Assembly (NCBI RefSeq): GCF_023278565.1
Contig: NC_064676.1
Span: 4,526,001 to 4,590,000, forward strand
DNA: 64,000 bases
Direction: 5' to 3'
DNA from: Colletotrichum lupini
Taxonomy: Eukaryota > Ascomycota > Sordariomycetes > Glomerellales > Glomerellaceae
Below are positions 35,926 to 47,765 of the stretch, piece by piece; the stretch's first letter is position 1, and each line of letters begins with the position of its first letter. The notes beneath the pieces were generated by a model. The model had not been told where the DNA came from. It saw only the letters and a program-made list of their open reading frames with translations, and made no database searches. Both the position numbers and the translations under genes were made by a program.

Positions 35926-38555
35926 AGAGCCCATGACCAGCAGTTACCTGGCGTGGATGTTTTTGCTTTTGTTTCTCGTGAATACCTCTAGAGTATCGAC
36001 GGATCGGCACGACACGTCCGCTTACGATCTTTGATGGCCTTTTTCTAATTTGTGTGCATAATTTTCATGCTGTGGAGACGTTTGGAGAGGAAAAGTTGGA
36101 GCGATGGATAGAGGACGAGTTCAACAGCCTGAGGGCGCAACTGGAACTACCCAGGAATCACGACAAGCCGAGACAGACATCTCCTTTCTATCGGCGAATT
36201 CGGCCCATGTCAACTCGAGCCACGATCTGCGACGATGCCTTACGATTACCTTTATGAGGTGTTTTCTTTCGCGGTTGGGTGCCGACGTTTTGCCGCAAAA
36301 CAGACTACAACAGGAAACAGTTAGTAGGGGGTTAGAGATGGTGGATACTCGACTCGGGTAGTTTGCATAAGAATGGACGGGAAGATTTGGAGAAGGGCAG
36401 AGTTTGAACGGCAGCCCTCGCCGGCACATTGTCACCATGACGCATCGTTTTCTTTGTCTATCGCTGTTTGCCTTGCTACCGTGCCTGTATTGTTTTCGCG
36501 GGTGGTCTCATGACGAGCGTAGCCCGCGGGCGTTGGGGGTACCCTTATAGCCGCTTCGTGTATTGCCGACGCAACGTTAGTTTTTAATTTTACTGCTCAC
36601 GACTACTCTACCTTGCGCTCGCCAACCAAGGTTGGTCCAGCATCCATAAAAGACAAAGTCATCGGGATAGATCACGGCGAAGTTGGGCCTCGGGGGTCCA
36701 GGGGCAGACGTCGGCAGACGTGCAGCCTCACATCCGCCGCCGCCCTCTTCCCTGCCGTTCGGGCCGGAGGCCGTCAGATCGGGGGTGCCCTGACCGCATG
36801 CGGTGGGATAGCAGTCGTGGGCATATCGTCTCCGGGCCGTCACAGTGGTTGAAGCAGACAATCAGACGGGGGTTTTAAAGTCTTGATCAAGCCCACGTTG
36901 TGTACTGTGGTCCTGACTTGAAGCACATCGACGATGGTATCGCAGAACAATTGATTTATATCTGTACGATTGATGCACAATGCTGCAAGGCGATAATTTC
37001 TAATCTAATGTTGTAGCCGGTCTTACCGCTGACTCTGGCACCGTTGCTGACTGGCTTCGATTGGGTTAGAGGGTGATGCGGAGATGGTGTCGACAGAGGT
37101 GGCTAAGTCGTTTTATTATGTAAATTGGCGCTGATCTGGGGGTTTCGGCGAATGTCATCTCCAACTACTACCTAGGTCAGTAACAAGAATCACAGAATAA
37201 TGCATCAAGGACCAAGAGGATTTCCTTCCGTTTCCATCTACGCCATTTTGTGAACGTTTTCTGTCCTCTCTTGCAACGGCATGCGTTGGCCGAAATTGTT
37301 TCTCAACGGGTCTCATAAACACCAGTTGCAATCAGCTTAAGCTTCAGGTGACAGCTCGCATACAAAATTGCCCATCAAATCTGACATGATCCATCGTGTG
37401 GGGTGGCTTCTTAAATCATTGACCCTATTCCGTCGCTCCCATTCCCCGAGCGGCCGGGCCCATACCGTTCGGCTCACGGCGGCAGATCGGGGACGGTATG
37501 TGGTGCCCACCGGAGAAGGAGGGCCACATGACGGTTCAATTCCTTCATCCGATTTCCATTCTCTCCTCCATGCATGCGGTCGTCTTTGGTGGAAACAGCG
37601 TAACAACGGCTGGGCAAGACTTGCAGACCGAGGCAGGTAGGAGGAGGCAAAGGGCCTTTTCTACGTTATTCTTTTACATATTGTCCACTCTGCCCCCGCC
37701 TCCCCTACCTTGCCGTGCTTGCCCATGATGCCTTGCTCCAAAAAGCACTGGCTCTTTCCCTGTGAACCAAGCCCAACTGCATCCCATTCATCCGCGTGTT
37801 CTGCCCGTGTTTTTCCATTGGCAACACCCCTCCTACCGCCCAATCGGCGCTTCCCCGCATCGCCACCTGATCACTTGTCTGTTGGAGATTTTCTCTACAT
37901 TAACCTCGACACCCTTCCTACAATTCCTTCGAGCATAATTTAATTTTACAAATATCCTTACCTTGTCGATTTCTCTCGTTCATTGTCTCGTCTTTACAAC
38001 ATTCTCCTATACTGTCCTAGTTCCAATCTACGGCGAACGACTGCGAGAGTGCTGCCGTCCCTTCCATAGCTCTGGGGTTGTCGTCAATCCATCATTGTAT
38101 GGTGTGCCCCGCGATTCCGGTTGAATGGGGGGGAAACACCAAAGACTGACTACCTACACTACACTACGTCAGAAATTTCTGCAGGACATGCAGCAAAGCC
38201 TTGGTTCTCGATCCGACAGATAAAGAGCCTTATCTCAACTGAAAAATCTGAAAAATTCCGCTCTGCAGTGGTATCTTGTTCTATCCTACCTTGCCTTACC
38301 CCATTCGATCGAGTCTCGCCAACCTCTCTGCCTATCGACGGATTGTCATTGGCGAACCAGAGCTCGCTGGGCTAGCTATCTCAAGCTCGGCTCCACCTCT
38401 TAACCTCAGCTCGACTTCCTCCTCAAACCTATTTCTCGGCGGCTGTTTTCTTTAACAGTTGCCTATTGAATATTTTATTGGTCACTGGCTCTCGTTCTCA
38501 ATTTACTCGCTGGCAACTCACTCAAGAAGAAACATCGACCAACTGATCAGCCACC
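35926..38555. other. intergenic region upstream of the MFS gene
   Basis: 3' flank of the SUN gene, then 2.6 kb with no supported gene. From about 37660 the + strand is pyrimidine-rich, fitting a promoter and long leader. Confidence 0.45.
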
Positions 38556-40353
38556 ATGTCTTTGAGCCGTGTGGCCTCGGTGGAAACGTTCCAATTCCTG
38601 CCCCAAGCCCAGGGATCGAGACGCGGCAGCGATGCTTCAAGTATAAGGGCAGGACGTCTCACGTTCAACCCTCTTCCCGACGAATGGGACCCTGCAGCGA
38701 GCAAGCCTGATACCGTGCTGGCCGTTGGTGCTTTTGAAGTTCCGCAATGGAAAAGAATTCGTACGTCGCTCGTCTTACCAATAAGCCCGTCACCTGCCGT
38801 CAAATAAGTGCCCGGCGCCGTGATACCATGTACTGTCACACGGAAACATGTACTGACCATTTGCCGTAGTTCAAGTCACCATCGCCGTAATCTACTGCCT
38901 CTTTGCAGCGGGTATCGCCTTTGGTTTTGCAGCATTGAAGCCGGTGCTCAAACGAGAGGGTGCTTACAGCGACGTCTGTTCCACCGACGAGACCAACTCA
39001 ACTCCCGACGATACGTGTGTTGAGATTCATCTCAATCTCATGTTTACCGTGGCAGCGGTCGGTACCAATATCGCGGCTTTGCCTGTTGGCGCCCTACTTG
39101 ACCACGCCGGTCCGCGCGTCTGTGGACTCGTCGGAAGTGTGTTCTTGATCATTGGTTCAATTCTGATGGCTTATGCCAAGACACTTCCCTTTGACGGTTT
39201 TCTGATTGGATACCTCTGCCTTGCTTTGGGTGGTCCATTCACTTACATCTCGTCCTTCCAACTGTCCAATGCGTTCCCAAAGCACTCGGGCTTCATTCTC
39301 GCACTCATGACTGGTGCTTTTGACGCCTCTAGCGCCTTGTTCCTGGTCTACCGCCTAATCTTCCAAGCATCCGAGGGTACCTTTGGTCATGAGAAGTTTT
39401 TCAAGGTGTACTTGATCGTTCCGGTCTTCATTATTGTCGTTCAATTCGCGTTGATGCCTAAGCAGTCATACAAGACAGTGGGAGAACTGGTCGAGTTGCA
39501 AGAGGAGACCGCGGCCGCGAACGAATCCGACCCGGACCCGTACGACGACCAGATTGACGAGAACACGGCTCTTCTGCGCGAGGAGCGCCGACACCGCGAG
39601 TCTGTCGTGGCCGATGTGGAGCAGTTGCTGGGTACTCAGAAGGTAGACAAGCAGATTCGCCGGGAGAACAAGAACGAGATTTCGGGCGTCTGGGGCGTGA
39701 TGCATAACCGCTCGGCCCTGCGTCAGATCGCTTCGCCGTGGTTCATCCTCATCTGCCTCTTCACCGTCATCCAGATGCTCCGCATCAACTACTTTGTCGC
39801 CACCATCCGGGCGCAGTATGAAGTCATCTTTGGTGATGTGGGCAAGGCCATCGAGATCAACAACTTCTTCGACGTCGCCCTGCCCGTGGGCGGCATCCTC
39901 TCCATTCCCTTCATTGGCGTCCTCCTTGACCACACCAGCACCGTCACCGTCCTGACCGCGCTCGTCACCATCGCCACCACCATTGGCGTGCTGGGGGTCC
40001 TCGACAACATGGGCGCCGCCTACATCCAGGTCTGCCTCTTTGTGCTCTACCGCCCCTTTTACTACACCGCCGTGTCCGACTACAGCGCGAAGGTGTTTGG
40101 CTTTGAGACGTTTGGCACCGTGTACGGCACCATCATCTGCCTGTCGGGCCTCTTCAACTTTTTGCAGTCCGGGCTGGACGTCCTGTTCCACCAGACGTTT
40201 GGCGGTGATCCCGTTCCCGTCAACGTCATTCTGCTCTCGGCCGGCCTCGCCGTCGGTATTGCGCTGGTCGGATACGTGGCGCTGAAAGCGAGAGGGTTGA
40301 AGCGTAAGATGCTGGAGCAGGAGGCCGAGGCTTCTGTTCAACTCCACAACTAA
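38556..40353 (+). CDS. MFS transporter, FMP42 / SLC43-like
   Basis: Exons 38556-38760 and 38870-40353 join in frame (donor GTACGT, acceptor GCCGTAG) to 562 residues. A hydrophilic N-terminus of about 70 residues precedes TM1 (IAVIYCLFAAGIAFGFAAL). About six spans follow, then an acidic central loop of roughly 80 residues (VELQEETAAANESDPDP onwards), then six more spans. The order and the motif ALLDHAGPRVCGLVGS fit the major facilitator superfamily. The overall pattern resembles yeast Fmp42 and the SLC43 (LAT3/4) amino-acid transporters. Substrate and membrane are not shown by sequence; yeast Fmp42 has been seen with mitochondria or vacuole in surveys. It ends 266 bp from the stop codon of the convergent GH114 gene. 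Confidence 0.85.
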
Positions 40354-40619
40354 GGGCTGAGAGAGAGAGAGAGAGGCTTTCCCTGGAATTTACTTTGGCT
40401 TTCTGACATGGCATTCTCGCGTTGGTTGTTTGCTTCTGTGTCATGGCCTGCACGGAGTTGCGGAATCTTTTCGTCCTTTGATCTGTATGAAATATCGTTA
40501 CCCGCATGTACATGTTCTACTGGATATAAGCTATAAGTACAAGAATTGAAGTCATGTCCATAGTCATCACGATTCGGTGTGTCCCTCGATGAACATCTCT
40601 CACACGAAACCTCCCTCTT

Positions 40620-41680
40620 TTACTCCTCATCATCCCCCTCATCAACAGTAGGCGTCTCAAACCTACCCCCCGTAAGCCCCAGCCCGCAGAACTGGCCCCA
40701 CCCATCAACCTGCTCGCTCGCGTGCTTCAGCACCTCGCTGAACCCCTCGTTGCCATTCTTGTTGACGCAAAAGTAGTTGTAATCAACCTGGCTGATGGAG
40801 TCGTCGTCCCGCACGCTCGTCGGGTACTCGATCTGGAAAACGGGCTTACCCGCCGCGATGTACGGCTGGAAATCCGCGCAAAACGGCTCAACCTCGTCCG
40901 ACGTCCTCGTCCCTAGACACGTCTCGAGCACCGCGAAATCCGCCACGGACGCAAGCTGCGGCGCAATCGTCGGCGCATTCTTCTGCCCCAGCAGCAGCTT
41001 CCTTCCAGAGCCGGCCGTGGTGTCGAGCGTGTGCGCGTGGGCCGCCAGCGCGGAGATGTACGTCGCGTAATCGGACGGTTGGAGGTTGAAACCCGTCGGG
41101 TCGTCGCCGTCTTCGGCCCAGGCGTCGATGTTGTCCGGGTCGACGGCGTCGCAGCCGATGGAGGCGGCGCGTTCGAGGCGGGCCTTCATGAGGGCCACCA
41201 CGCGGGCGTCTTTGATGTTGAGGTAGCGCTCGTCTGTGTAGGGCGGGTTCAGGGGCGAGCCGATGACGGCGGGGGGGAAGGCGTCGAGGTCTTCGTCCCA
41301 GTCTTGGAGGGCGCCGCCGTTGAAGTAGCACATGACAATCTTTCCCGCCGACTTTTTGTGGTGTGTGTCAGTTAGCATGTCTGCGTGGTGACTCGTACTG
41401 AATCCAAGGTAGGTAGGTAGGCACGTCGTCTCACCTTGAGAGTGGGAATGATGTTGGGGTAGTCGACGGCGTGCTGCAGGTCAATGTCCCAGACGTCGGC
41501 GTTGGCGGGGACGATGTCTGCCGTGCTCCCAGCCAAGATGGGGTGGTGGAGGACGATCTGGAAGCTGACGCCGGGCTTCCACTTGCTGTAGTCCACGGCG
41601 CGGGGAAGCAGCGGCGCGGCGAGGGCGAGGATGCCGGCCGGGGCTCCGGCAAGGAGTGCGAGTTGTCGTGACGAGACCAT
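40620..41680 (-). CDS. secreted GH114 glycosidase (endo-alpha-1,4-polygalactosaminidase type)
   Basis: Two exons (41680-41435, 41351-40620) encode 325 residues. The N-terminus is a signal peptide (LALLAGAPAGILALAAPLL) ending near an LPR site. The mature protein starts YSKWKPG and shows GH114 landmarks: the early strand VWDIDLQHAVDYPNII, KIVMCYFNGGALQDW, and the Asp-rich GCDAVDPDNIDAW segment that carries the likely catalytic acids. Family members cut alpha-1,4-galactosamine polymers such as fungal galactosaminogalactan, so a role in matrix remodelling is plausible. The 3' splice site is AAAAAG, an unusual acceptor without a pyrimidine before AG. It is chosen because it alone keeps the frame and the IIPTLK|SAGKIVMCYF junction typical of the family. 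Confidence 0.88.
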
Positions 41681-43074
41681 TTTTGTGTTGCCCGATGGGA
41701 GGAATTCGAGGGTCGGACTTGGAGTTCTTGATTTGACGCGTTCCTACGGGTAGCAGACACTCTCTCTGTCTTCCAAAGGAAGGAAGTGCAGAGGTTGTTA
41801 TATACATTTCAAATCTGACTTATATCAGGATCCGGGGGTGTGAATCCCAGTACGAAGCGGGAACAATATCGATATAAAGTGGCCCCCACCCCTCCCTCCA
41901 GGCAGCTAGTTGAAAGGATGCAGGGCCAAGGGAGCGTGCCATCGACGAGCGAAAACGTCGGTACGAATCACCCAAATACAGCAAAGGACGACGGGCTCTG
42001 CGTCAATTAAGCATCAGTGCGGAAGCCGATTGGCGCGATCCTGGGCTCCTCGCATACTGAAAGAGCGAAGAAGACAGACACTTCTTGGCCCTGATCTAAA
42101 TGCTGACCGGTGGCCATAATATTGGCCCAGATGGGGGTGTAAGACTATATAGATGGCCCCATGGGTTCGAGGGTGACATCGTCCCGTATTTCACTTTTTT
42201 TCCAGTCGTCTGATGTTGAGGTGAGGTAAATTCGATCCCATTTCTTTCCTCGACGGTAATCTGAGGAAGTGTTTTCCAGCCAAACTTACACGCAAACGCG
42301 CAAAGCAGAAGGACGCAACAACTTCAATCCCAATAACACCTGCTCTTCCCTGATGAAGAGACAAACCAGCTCCGTCATCCCCCCTCCCCTCCCGCCTCCT
42401 CTCTCTACTTGCTTTCCCAAAGGAATGCTCCGTCGGTGAAGTCGTTGCATAATTGAGAATCTTGAAATGGGGATTAAGCTTAAGGGTGCTCATCACGCTG
42501 CTGCTCCCCATTGGACAATTGCTCAATGTGCCCGGCTTGAATCTAGCCAAGTTTGGACGCAGCAGCCGAGATACGTCCTCACCCGAGGCCCCGCTATCTA
42601 GGCAGCCGAATAATGTCGAATGAGAGCCGGGCGGGTTGCTGAGGTTGGTTCCATTATTCTATATTGCAACGCACGACTGGCAACCACAATATCAGGTTTG
42701 CCCTGATCATTGATGTAAGATGATTCTTTCAAGTCGTAGAGTTTTCTTCATTGCATCCGGTTTTGGCCAAGCCTTGAGATGAGTCCATTAGCATCACACA
42801 TGAGCGGCTCGCCTCAGGAATCGTGTTCATAGATGACATATCCTGATGCAGCAGTAATGACTCGGTCTCTTCAAGGACGAATACGGGACTCAATTGGTAC
42901 TCGTCTGATGTTTCCCAGCAACAAGGTACTGGAAGAGTAGTCCCTGAGGTTCCCGCCTGGCCCGCCCTGACGTTGAGGACGCCAATTGCTAGACTTTGAA
43001 ATCATTCATACACCCTAAACTCCATTTGGTATCCACGTACTCCCTCGCTGTGGTGGCATGCCATTATGCCCTCA
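41681..43074. other. intergenic region, no gene seen
   Basis: Promoter of the GH114 gene on the left and 3' flank of the deacetylase gene on the right. Short frames only; none recognisable. Confidence 0.5.
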
Positions 43075-44682
43075 TCAATACTCCATGGCTTGTCCAACGG
43101 CCTCTTCTCGTTGTTTCCTCACAGCGTCATTCTCGGCCTCTCGCTGTTCTTTGAGTGCTGCTTCAACGTCGTCTCTCAGACCGCCCAGGTCTGGGGGAAT
43201 GGTCTGGTACTGTACACTTGGAGCTGCTTGCACGAACCTCAGCTGTTCTGTCACATGCTGCAACACCTCATCCAGTTTCTTTCGTGTGTTGCGGTTGACA
43301 CGCGGCTCCCCGAGAATCTGTTCCAGTGTCGGGAACAACTCCTCATACCTAAATTGGTCTCTCCAAGGAGCGTGTGTCGGAATGATGGGATCGATCTTGT
43401 CCTGGCAGCCGATGGCAATACTGGTCTCGAAGGCCCAGGCGCGGGCAACATTGCGGGGAGTGTACCCGCCGCCACCAAAGAGGATCATGGGCACTCCAAA
43501 TGATTTGCAGAACTCGACGCAGGCACCGTGGCCTTGGACTTGAAGATTGAAACGTCCTAGACGATCTCCGGCGAGAGAGTCGGCACCACACTGCAGCGCA
43601 ATAGCGCTAGGTCGGAACTTCTCCATGCATTTGCCAATGACATTCTCAAAGAGCCACTTGTACTGGTCGTCAGTGACGCCGTCGTTCAGAGGAACGTTGA
43701 TCGCATGGTGCGCGCCTGGGTTATGCTCGTTCTTAGGACCATTATCGTCCAGTCCGCCGGTACCGGGGAAGAAGTTGAGAGGGTCGTATTTGTGAAATGA
43801 TACCGTCATAACGCGGTCGGTGGAATAAAATGCTTCCTCAACACCATCTCCGTGGTGCACATCAATATCGATGTAAAGGACACGAGGATAGCACCGTAAT
43901 AGCTGCAGAATGGCCAGGACGATGTCGTTGATGTAACAGAATCCAGACGCCTCGGCCTTTTTCGCGTGGTGCAAGCCGCCTCCCCATGATACGGCAATGT
44001 CGGACTGGTTGGAACATATTTTGCGCGCAGCATCAAGAGATCCGCCTGCTGACATGGAACAGTAGTCGTAGAGGCCTTCGAACAGAGGACAGTCGGAGCC
44101 GCCCAGATTAAACTTAAGATCGGGGTTAGCGTTCTCAACGTCCCTAGGAACAGGCTCGGGCAGGACGGTGCCCAGGAAGTCCAAGTAGTCGTCCGAGTGG
44201 AAATCGTTGAGCTCTTCGTATGTGGCAGCGCGGGCGATGTAGTTGTCCATGGCGAAAGACATGCCGTAAGAATAAATGAGACTCTTGGAAAGGGTAAGTC
44301 TCCAGGGTTTCATAGGATGAGTCTGGCCGAAGTGGTGCTTCTCCATTTCGGGATTGCAATGAAAAGAGACATTGTAGCCTTTTGGTCGTGTGATGCCAGA
44401 CTCCTCAGCTATGCGCTTGCATTTCGCGAAGTACTTGGCGTTGTCGAGCTCACTGGCTTGGCCGAGAGGCTCGTATTCTTCGACGATGTCGTCCTTGTCG
44501 GTCCTGTGAGGCAAATAATTCGGCTTGGGGACACGAAATCGGTACGCGTCTGTGTCCATGATGGCAAGCGACGGGCTTCCCGCCGGAGCGGCCGGGACAA
44601 AGCTCACGATAAGTCTCGATTGTTGTCGAATGTGACTGGTGGGGTCCTGGGCTGGCCGACTGAGATGAGTTTTACTCAGCAA
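43075..44682 (-). CDS. HOS2: class I histone deacetylase, Hos2 type
   Basis: One uninterrupted frame of 535 codons; the conserved protein starts at the internal Met (ATG at 44559, MDTDAYRFRV), giving 494 residues, and the extra 41 residues may be leader. It removes acetyl groups from histone tails in the nucleus, in the Set3C-type complex for yeast Hos2. Zinc and charge-relay residues are visible: SWGGGLHHAKKAEASGFCYIN, LYIDIDVHHGDGVEEAF, QCGADSLAGDRLGRFNL and GGGGYTPRNVARAWAFET. The tight match of HFGQTHPMKPWRLTLSKSL and FCKSFGVPM favours Hos2 over Rpd3. The C-terminal tail is a short charged helix (EAALKEQREAENDAVRKQ), without the long acidic tail of fungal Rpd3. Aspergillus HosA is the likely ortholog. 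Confidence 0.95.
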   Translation of the reverse strand: MLSKTHLSRPAQDPTSHIRQQSRLIVSFVPAAPAGSPSLAIMDTDAYRFRVPKPNYLPHRTDKDDIVEEYEPLGQASELDNAKYFAKCKRIAEESGITRPKGYNVSFHCNPEMEKHHFGQTHPMKPWRLTLSKSLIYSYGMSFAMDNYIARAATYEELNDFHSDDYLDFLGTVLPEPVPRDVENANPDLKFNLGGSDCPLFEGLYDYCSMSAGGSLDAARKICSNQSDIAVSWGGGLHHAKKAEASGFCYINDIVLAILQLLRCYPRVLYIDIDVHHGDGVEEAFYSTDRVMTVSFHKYDPLNFFPGTGGLDDNGPKNEHNPGAHHAINVPLNDGVTDDQYKWLFENVIGKCMEKFRPSAIALQCGADSLAGDRLGRFNLQVQGHGACVEFCKSFGVPMILFGGGGYTPRNVARAWAFETSIAIGCQDKIDPIIPTHAPWRDQFRYEELFPTLEQILGEPRVNRNTRKKLDEVLQHVTEQLRFVQAAPSVQYQTIPPDLGGLRDDVEAALKEQREAENDAVRKQREEAVGQAMEY

Positions 44683-46430
44683 TGGTAGAATGGATGGCTG
44701 GTATTGCTGGTTGAGTCAGAGGTGGTCGCAAGGACAAATTCGTGAGTCTTCGATGGTCCTACTGGGTTGGGGTGCAATTGTTGGTATCTGCGTTAATTTC
44801 CAGAGTCGTCCGTGAGGTTGTCGGTTGGTGATTCAACGTTGATTCGTGATGTATTTGCGAGGTTTCGTTCGAGGGCTGGCTTCATAATTGGATAGTACTT
44901 TCATGTGGCAGGCGACGGGGGAGGAAGCCGGTACCTTAGGTGGGCCCCTGCTGAAGCGAAGCAAGGTTTCCCTCCATTGGAAAGACCAGCCACCTTGGGC
45001 GCATTTGGCCACGCTTTCCCCAGAATGGCTGGAGTGCACCAGCCTCTTTGTGGCTTGACCTTCTGGTACATGTAAGAAATCTCGAGAAACCTTGTCAACA
45101 CATCTTTCAAAACTTTCGAACCTGTCTGAACTTGGAGAGAGTACCTTAGCCTCCAAGGATGTAAGGTTTCTCTCGTGCGTTGCTTGTATCTTTACTTTCT
45201 GTCATGAATGCTTTATGAGGAACGAGTCTATCCGAATCTGGTTTCTCGAGGCTGGAATCTTGAACAAATCCTCAGATGCTCGAAAGGTACCTGCGACTCT
45301 GCGAGAGACATTGAAATTGGACCCAATCAAATGCGTTCTGATCCACTATCCATAAGGTGCCCAATCAATTCAAATGACTCAAGGTTCGCCTGAGCACATG
45401 GACCTGCAGCCTGAACGCACCATGGCACCTCCATTAGCATGGAAACCGGAGGCTAAAACTCCCGTCTCCGCTCAGCTCGTCTCGCTGTCAGTGGACAGTG
45501 CCATGACCAGCTGGACCCTCGCAAACTTGCCCACCCACCGGTGACACTGACACCACCCGAATCCAACTGGAACTGGACCACCACGCTGCACAAACGTGAT
45601 TCCAGCCTCTTCCACCCCACATCCACGCGCATCCGAGAAAATTTCATCTCTCTATCCGTATTCAGCGAGGGAATTTTCATTACTCCGTGAATAAAATACA
45701 TTCCGGGATCACGAGCCAGGGCCCGTACGTCGCCTCGCCTCGCCTCGACTCGATCGTTCGACGCTCGACTCGCCTGCCGCAGCTGGTGAGAAATCGATTA
45801 GAGAGAGCTCTCTTGTCGATTCGACGCCCCCTTCTCCTTCCGGTCTCCAGTTCCTTTTAGGTGAGCCAAGCTAGTCACTTTATTCGTTGCGGAAGATCGT
45901 GGCCGGGGTCTCTGTTTATCAAAGTCTCTCCTGTCCAAGACTCCTCTGTCATCGCCTTCCCAAAGGGCAAGTGCAGCCAAGGCATATATCACCAGTGGTC
46001 CTCTGCCCTCTCGGTCAGCCCACCCCGTCGGCGGACGTGCCGTGCCGCCCCGCCCCGTCACCCTGCGTGCCACTATTCCCACCTACTGCCGGCTTTCTGC
46101 TCTATACCTTACACTCCACATATCCTCTATTCTGCTCTGCCCCGATCCCTCTTACCTCGCATAGTTCCCATCCTAATCTCGATGACTTTGGTTCACGAGA
46201 CCTTTGTTGCTTCCTCTACCTCCCTCGACCTATCATCGTCCTCGTCCTCGTCCTCGTCCTGTCTCTAGCAAGAACCCTGCTTTCGGCTTCATATACATCC
46301 TGCTCCTGATCCGTCTCTGTGGTTCTTGCTGGGCGTGCGCCGTTTCGTCTGCCTGCTAGAATAGATCCCAGCCGCTTGTTTACTCAACGAAGGGTACATA
46401 TCTATACTGGGACCGTCGTTAACACGCAAA
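44683..46430. other. divergent promoter region between deacetylase and ING genes
   Basis: About 1.75 kb with no gene. Nearest to the ING start the + strand is CT-rich and includes four tandem CGTCCT units (46237-46260) in the likely leader; CGCCT/CGACT runs lie at 45731-45775. Two-way promoter activity is possible. Confidence 0.5.
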
Positions 46431-47765
46431 ATGCCTAGAGACGATCTGTCCATCGACTTCGTCAGGAGGATGCCGACGGCCGAGGCCCTCGACCCGGCCA
46501 TCATCCTCGACGACTGGCTCAACCGCGTTCAGAACCTTCCAGAAGAGATTCGCTTCTTGCAGGATGAGATCGCCGACAGGGACCGGCAGTATGGCGACTG
46601 CGTCAAACTGATTGAGGACCGCGATGGAAAGATACAGAAATGGATCAGGGCGAACGGCAGTCACGAGACGAACCCGCGCGAGCAGGGCATGCGATCTCAG
46701 ATGCGCGACAACTTCATCCGTGCCGACCAGCTCGCCACGGAGAAGATCGCCCTGACGCAGAAGCTGCAGATCATCATGGACAAACACCTGCGAAACCTCG
46801 ATCAACACATCAAGATGCTATACGACCGCGCTGAGCCCGGCTTCAACGAACCCGACGAATGCCCCTCCCTCATCCGGCCCAGCGCCGCGAACCACTCTGC
46901 CCCGTCAAGCCGATCCATCAACCCCGCGAGCCACCTCGTCGCCTCTGCCATCACCGCGACGCCGTTGAATCCGATCGTCAACTCGTCGAGTCCGGTCACG
47001 GCCCGCGCAGGAAACCCCCAGATCCGCAACGCCCAGTCCCAACAGCACGCTTCCTCGGCCCCCGCGACGCCTGCTGCTAGCATGATAATGAACCGTCAGG
47101 CTCGGGAGAGTTCGGCAGGGCCGGGGAGCGGCGCGCCAAAGAGAGGACCGCGTTCCGTCTCCGGACTGGGTGCTCTCCCTGCGACGTCGAGCAATCTGGC
47201 TAGGCACTCGTCACTAGGTCCAGGAACACCGAAGGGATCTACGCCTGGACCGAACGGCACGGTGCGAGCGGGCAGCGCAGGGCCTAGATCGTCGTCCACA
47301 AAGGCATCGAGCGTCTCGGGCATACGGAAAGGGACGCCGAGCGGCGCAGGCCGGAAGAAGCCGATCAGCAGCAACAAGTCGTCCCTGTCCCGCGTGAAAA
47401 AGGCCGGAAGCCGCAACTCTCCAGCCTCGACGGCAGATAGTGAGCTATCGGATGCTGAGAGTGGAAGCGGCGACGACGGCGACCACAGGAGCCGCGTAGA
47501 CCGTACGAGTGGTACCCCCGCGCGCGACGGCAAGGACGGCGAAGGCGACGACAGCATGCTCGACGCCGAGGATGACGAGGCTGGCGACGACAAGAAATAC
47601 TGCACGTGCCAGAATGTCAGCTTCGGCGACATGGTGGCGTGCGACAATGAGGATTGCCCCTACGAGTGGTTCCACTGGTCGTGCGTCGGCCTCAAGAGCG
47701 AGCCGAACGGGACGTGGTACTGCCCCGTTTGTACGGAGAACATGGAGAAGCAGAAGAAGAAATAA
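46431..47765 (+). CDS. YNG2: ING-family PHD-finger protein, Yng2 type (NuA4 acetyltransferase subunit)
   Basis: A single exon of 444 residues. The N-terminal ING helix domain (about 15-120) reads [23 protein letters not shown] long Ser/Pro/Ala-rich, basic linker and an acidic patch ([17 protein letters not shown]) follow. The C-terminal PHD finger (about 390-437) has the full C4-H-C3 set: CTC, CDNEDC, WFHWSC and WYCPVC. The aromatic and acidic residues (Y of KYC, D/N before CDN, W of EWFHW) are those that read H3K4me3 in this family. [10 protein letters not shown] and GTWYCPVC resemble Yng2 more than Pho23 or Yng1. Yng2 activates the Esa1 acetyltransferase of NuA4. The other two yeast members cannot be excluded without a tree. 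It is divergent from the Hos2-type deacetylase. Confidence 0.9.
   Translation: MPRDDLSIDFVRRMPTAEALDPAIILDDWLNRVQNLPEEIRFLQDEIADRDRQYGDCVKLIEDRDGKIQKWIRANGSHETNPREQGMRSQMRDNFIRADQLATEKIALTQKLQIIMDKHLRNLDQHIKMLYDRAEPGFNEPDECPSLIRPSAANHSAPSSRSINPASHLVASAITATPLNPIVNSSSPVTARAGNPQIRNAQSQQHASSAPATPAASMIMNRQARESSAGPGSGAPKRGPRSVSGLGALPATSSNLARHSSLGPGTPKGSTPGPNGTVRAGSAGPRSSSTKASSVSGIRKGTPSGAGRKKPISSNKSSLSRVKKAGSRNSPASTADSELSDAESGSGDDGDHRSRVDRTSGTPARDGKDGEGDDSMLDAEDDEAGDDKKYCTCQNVSFGDMVACDNEDCPYEWFHWSCVGLKSEPNGTWYCPVCTENMEKQKKK

Noticed and set aside
39466..40347. 293-codon frame antisense to the MFS gene
   Set aside because: Shadow frame; Gly/Asp/His/Val-rich with no family resemblance, while the sense frame has clear membrane helices.
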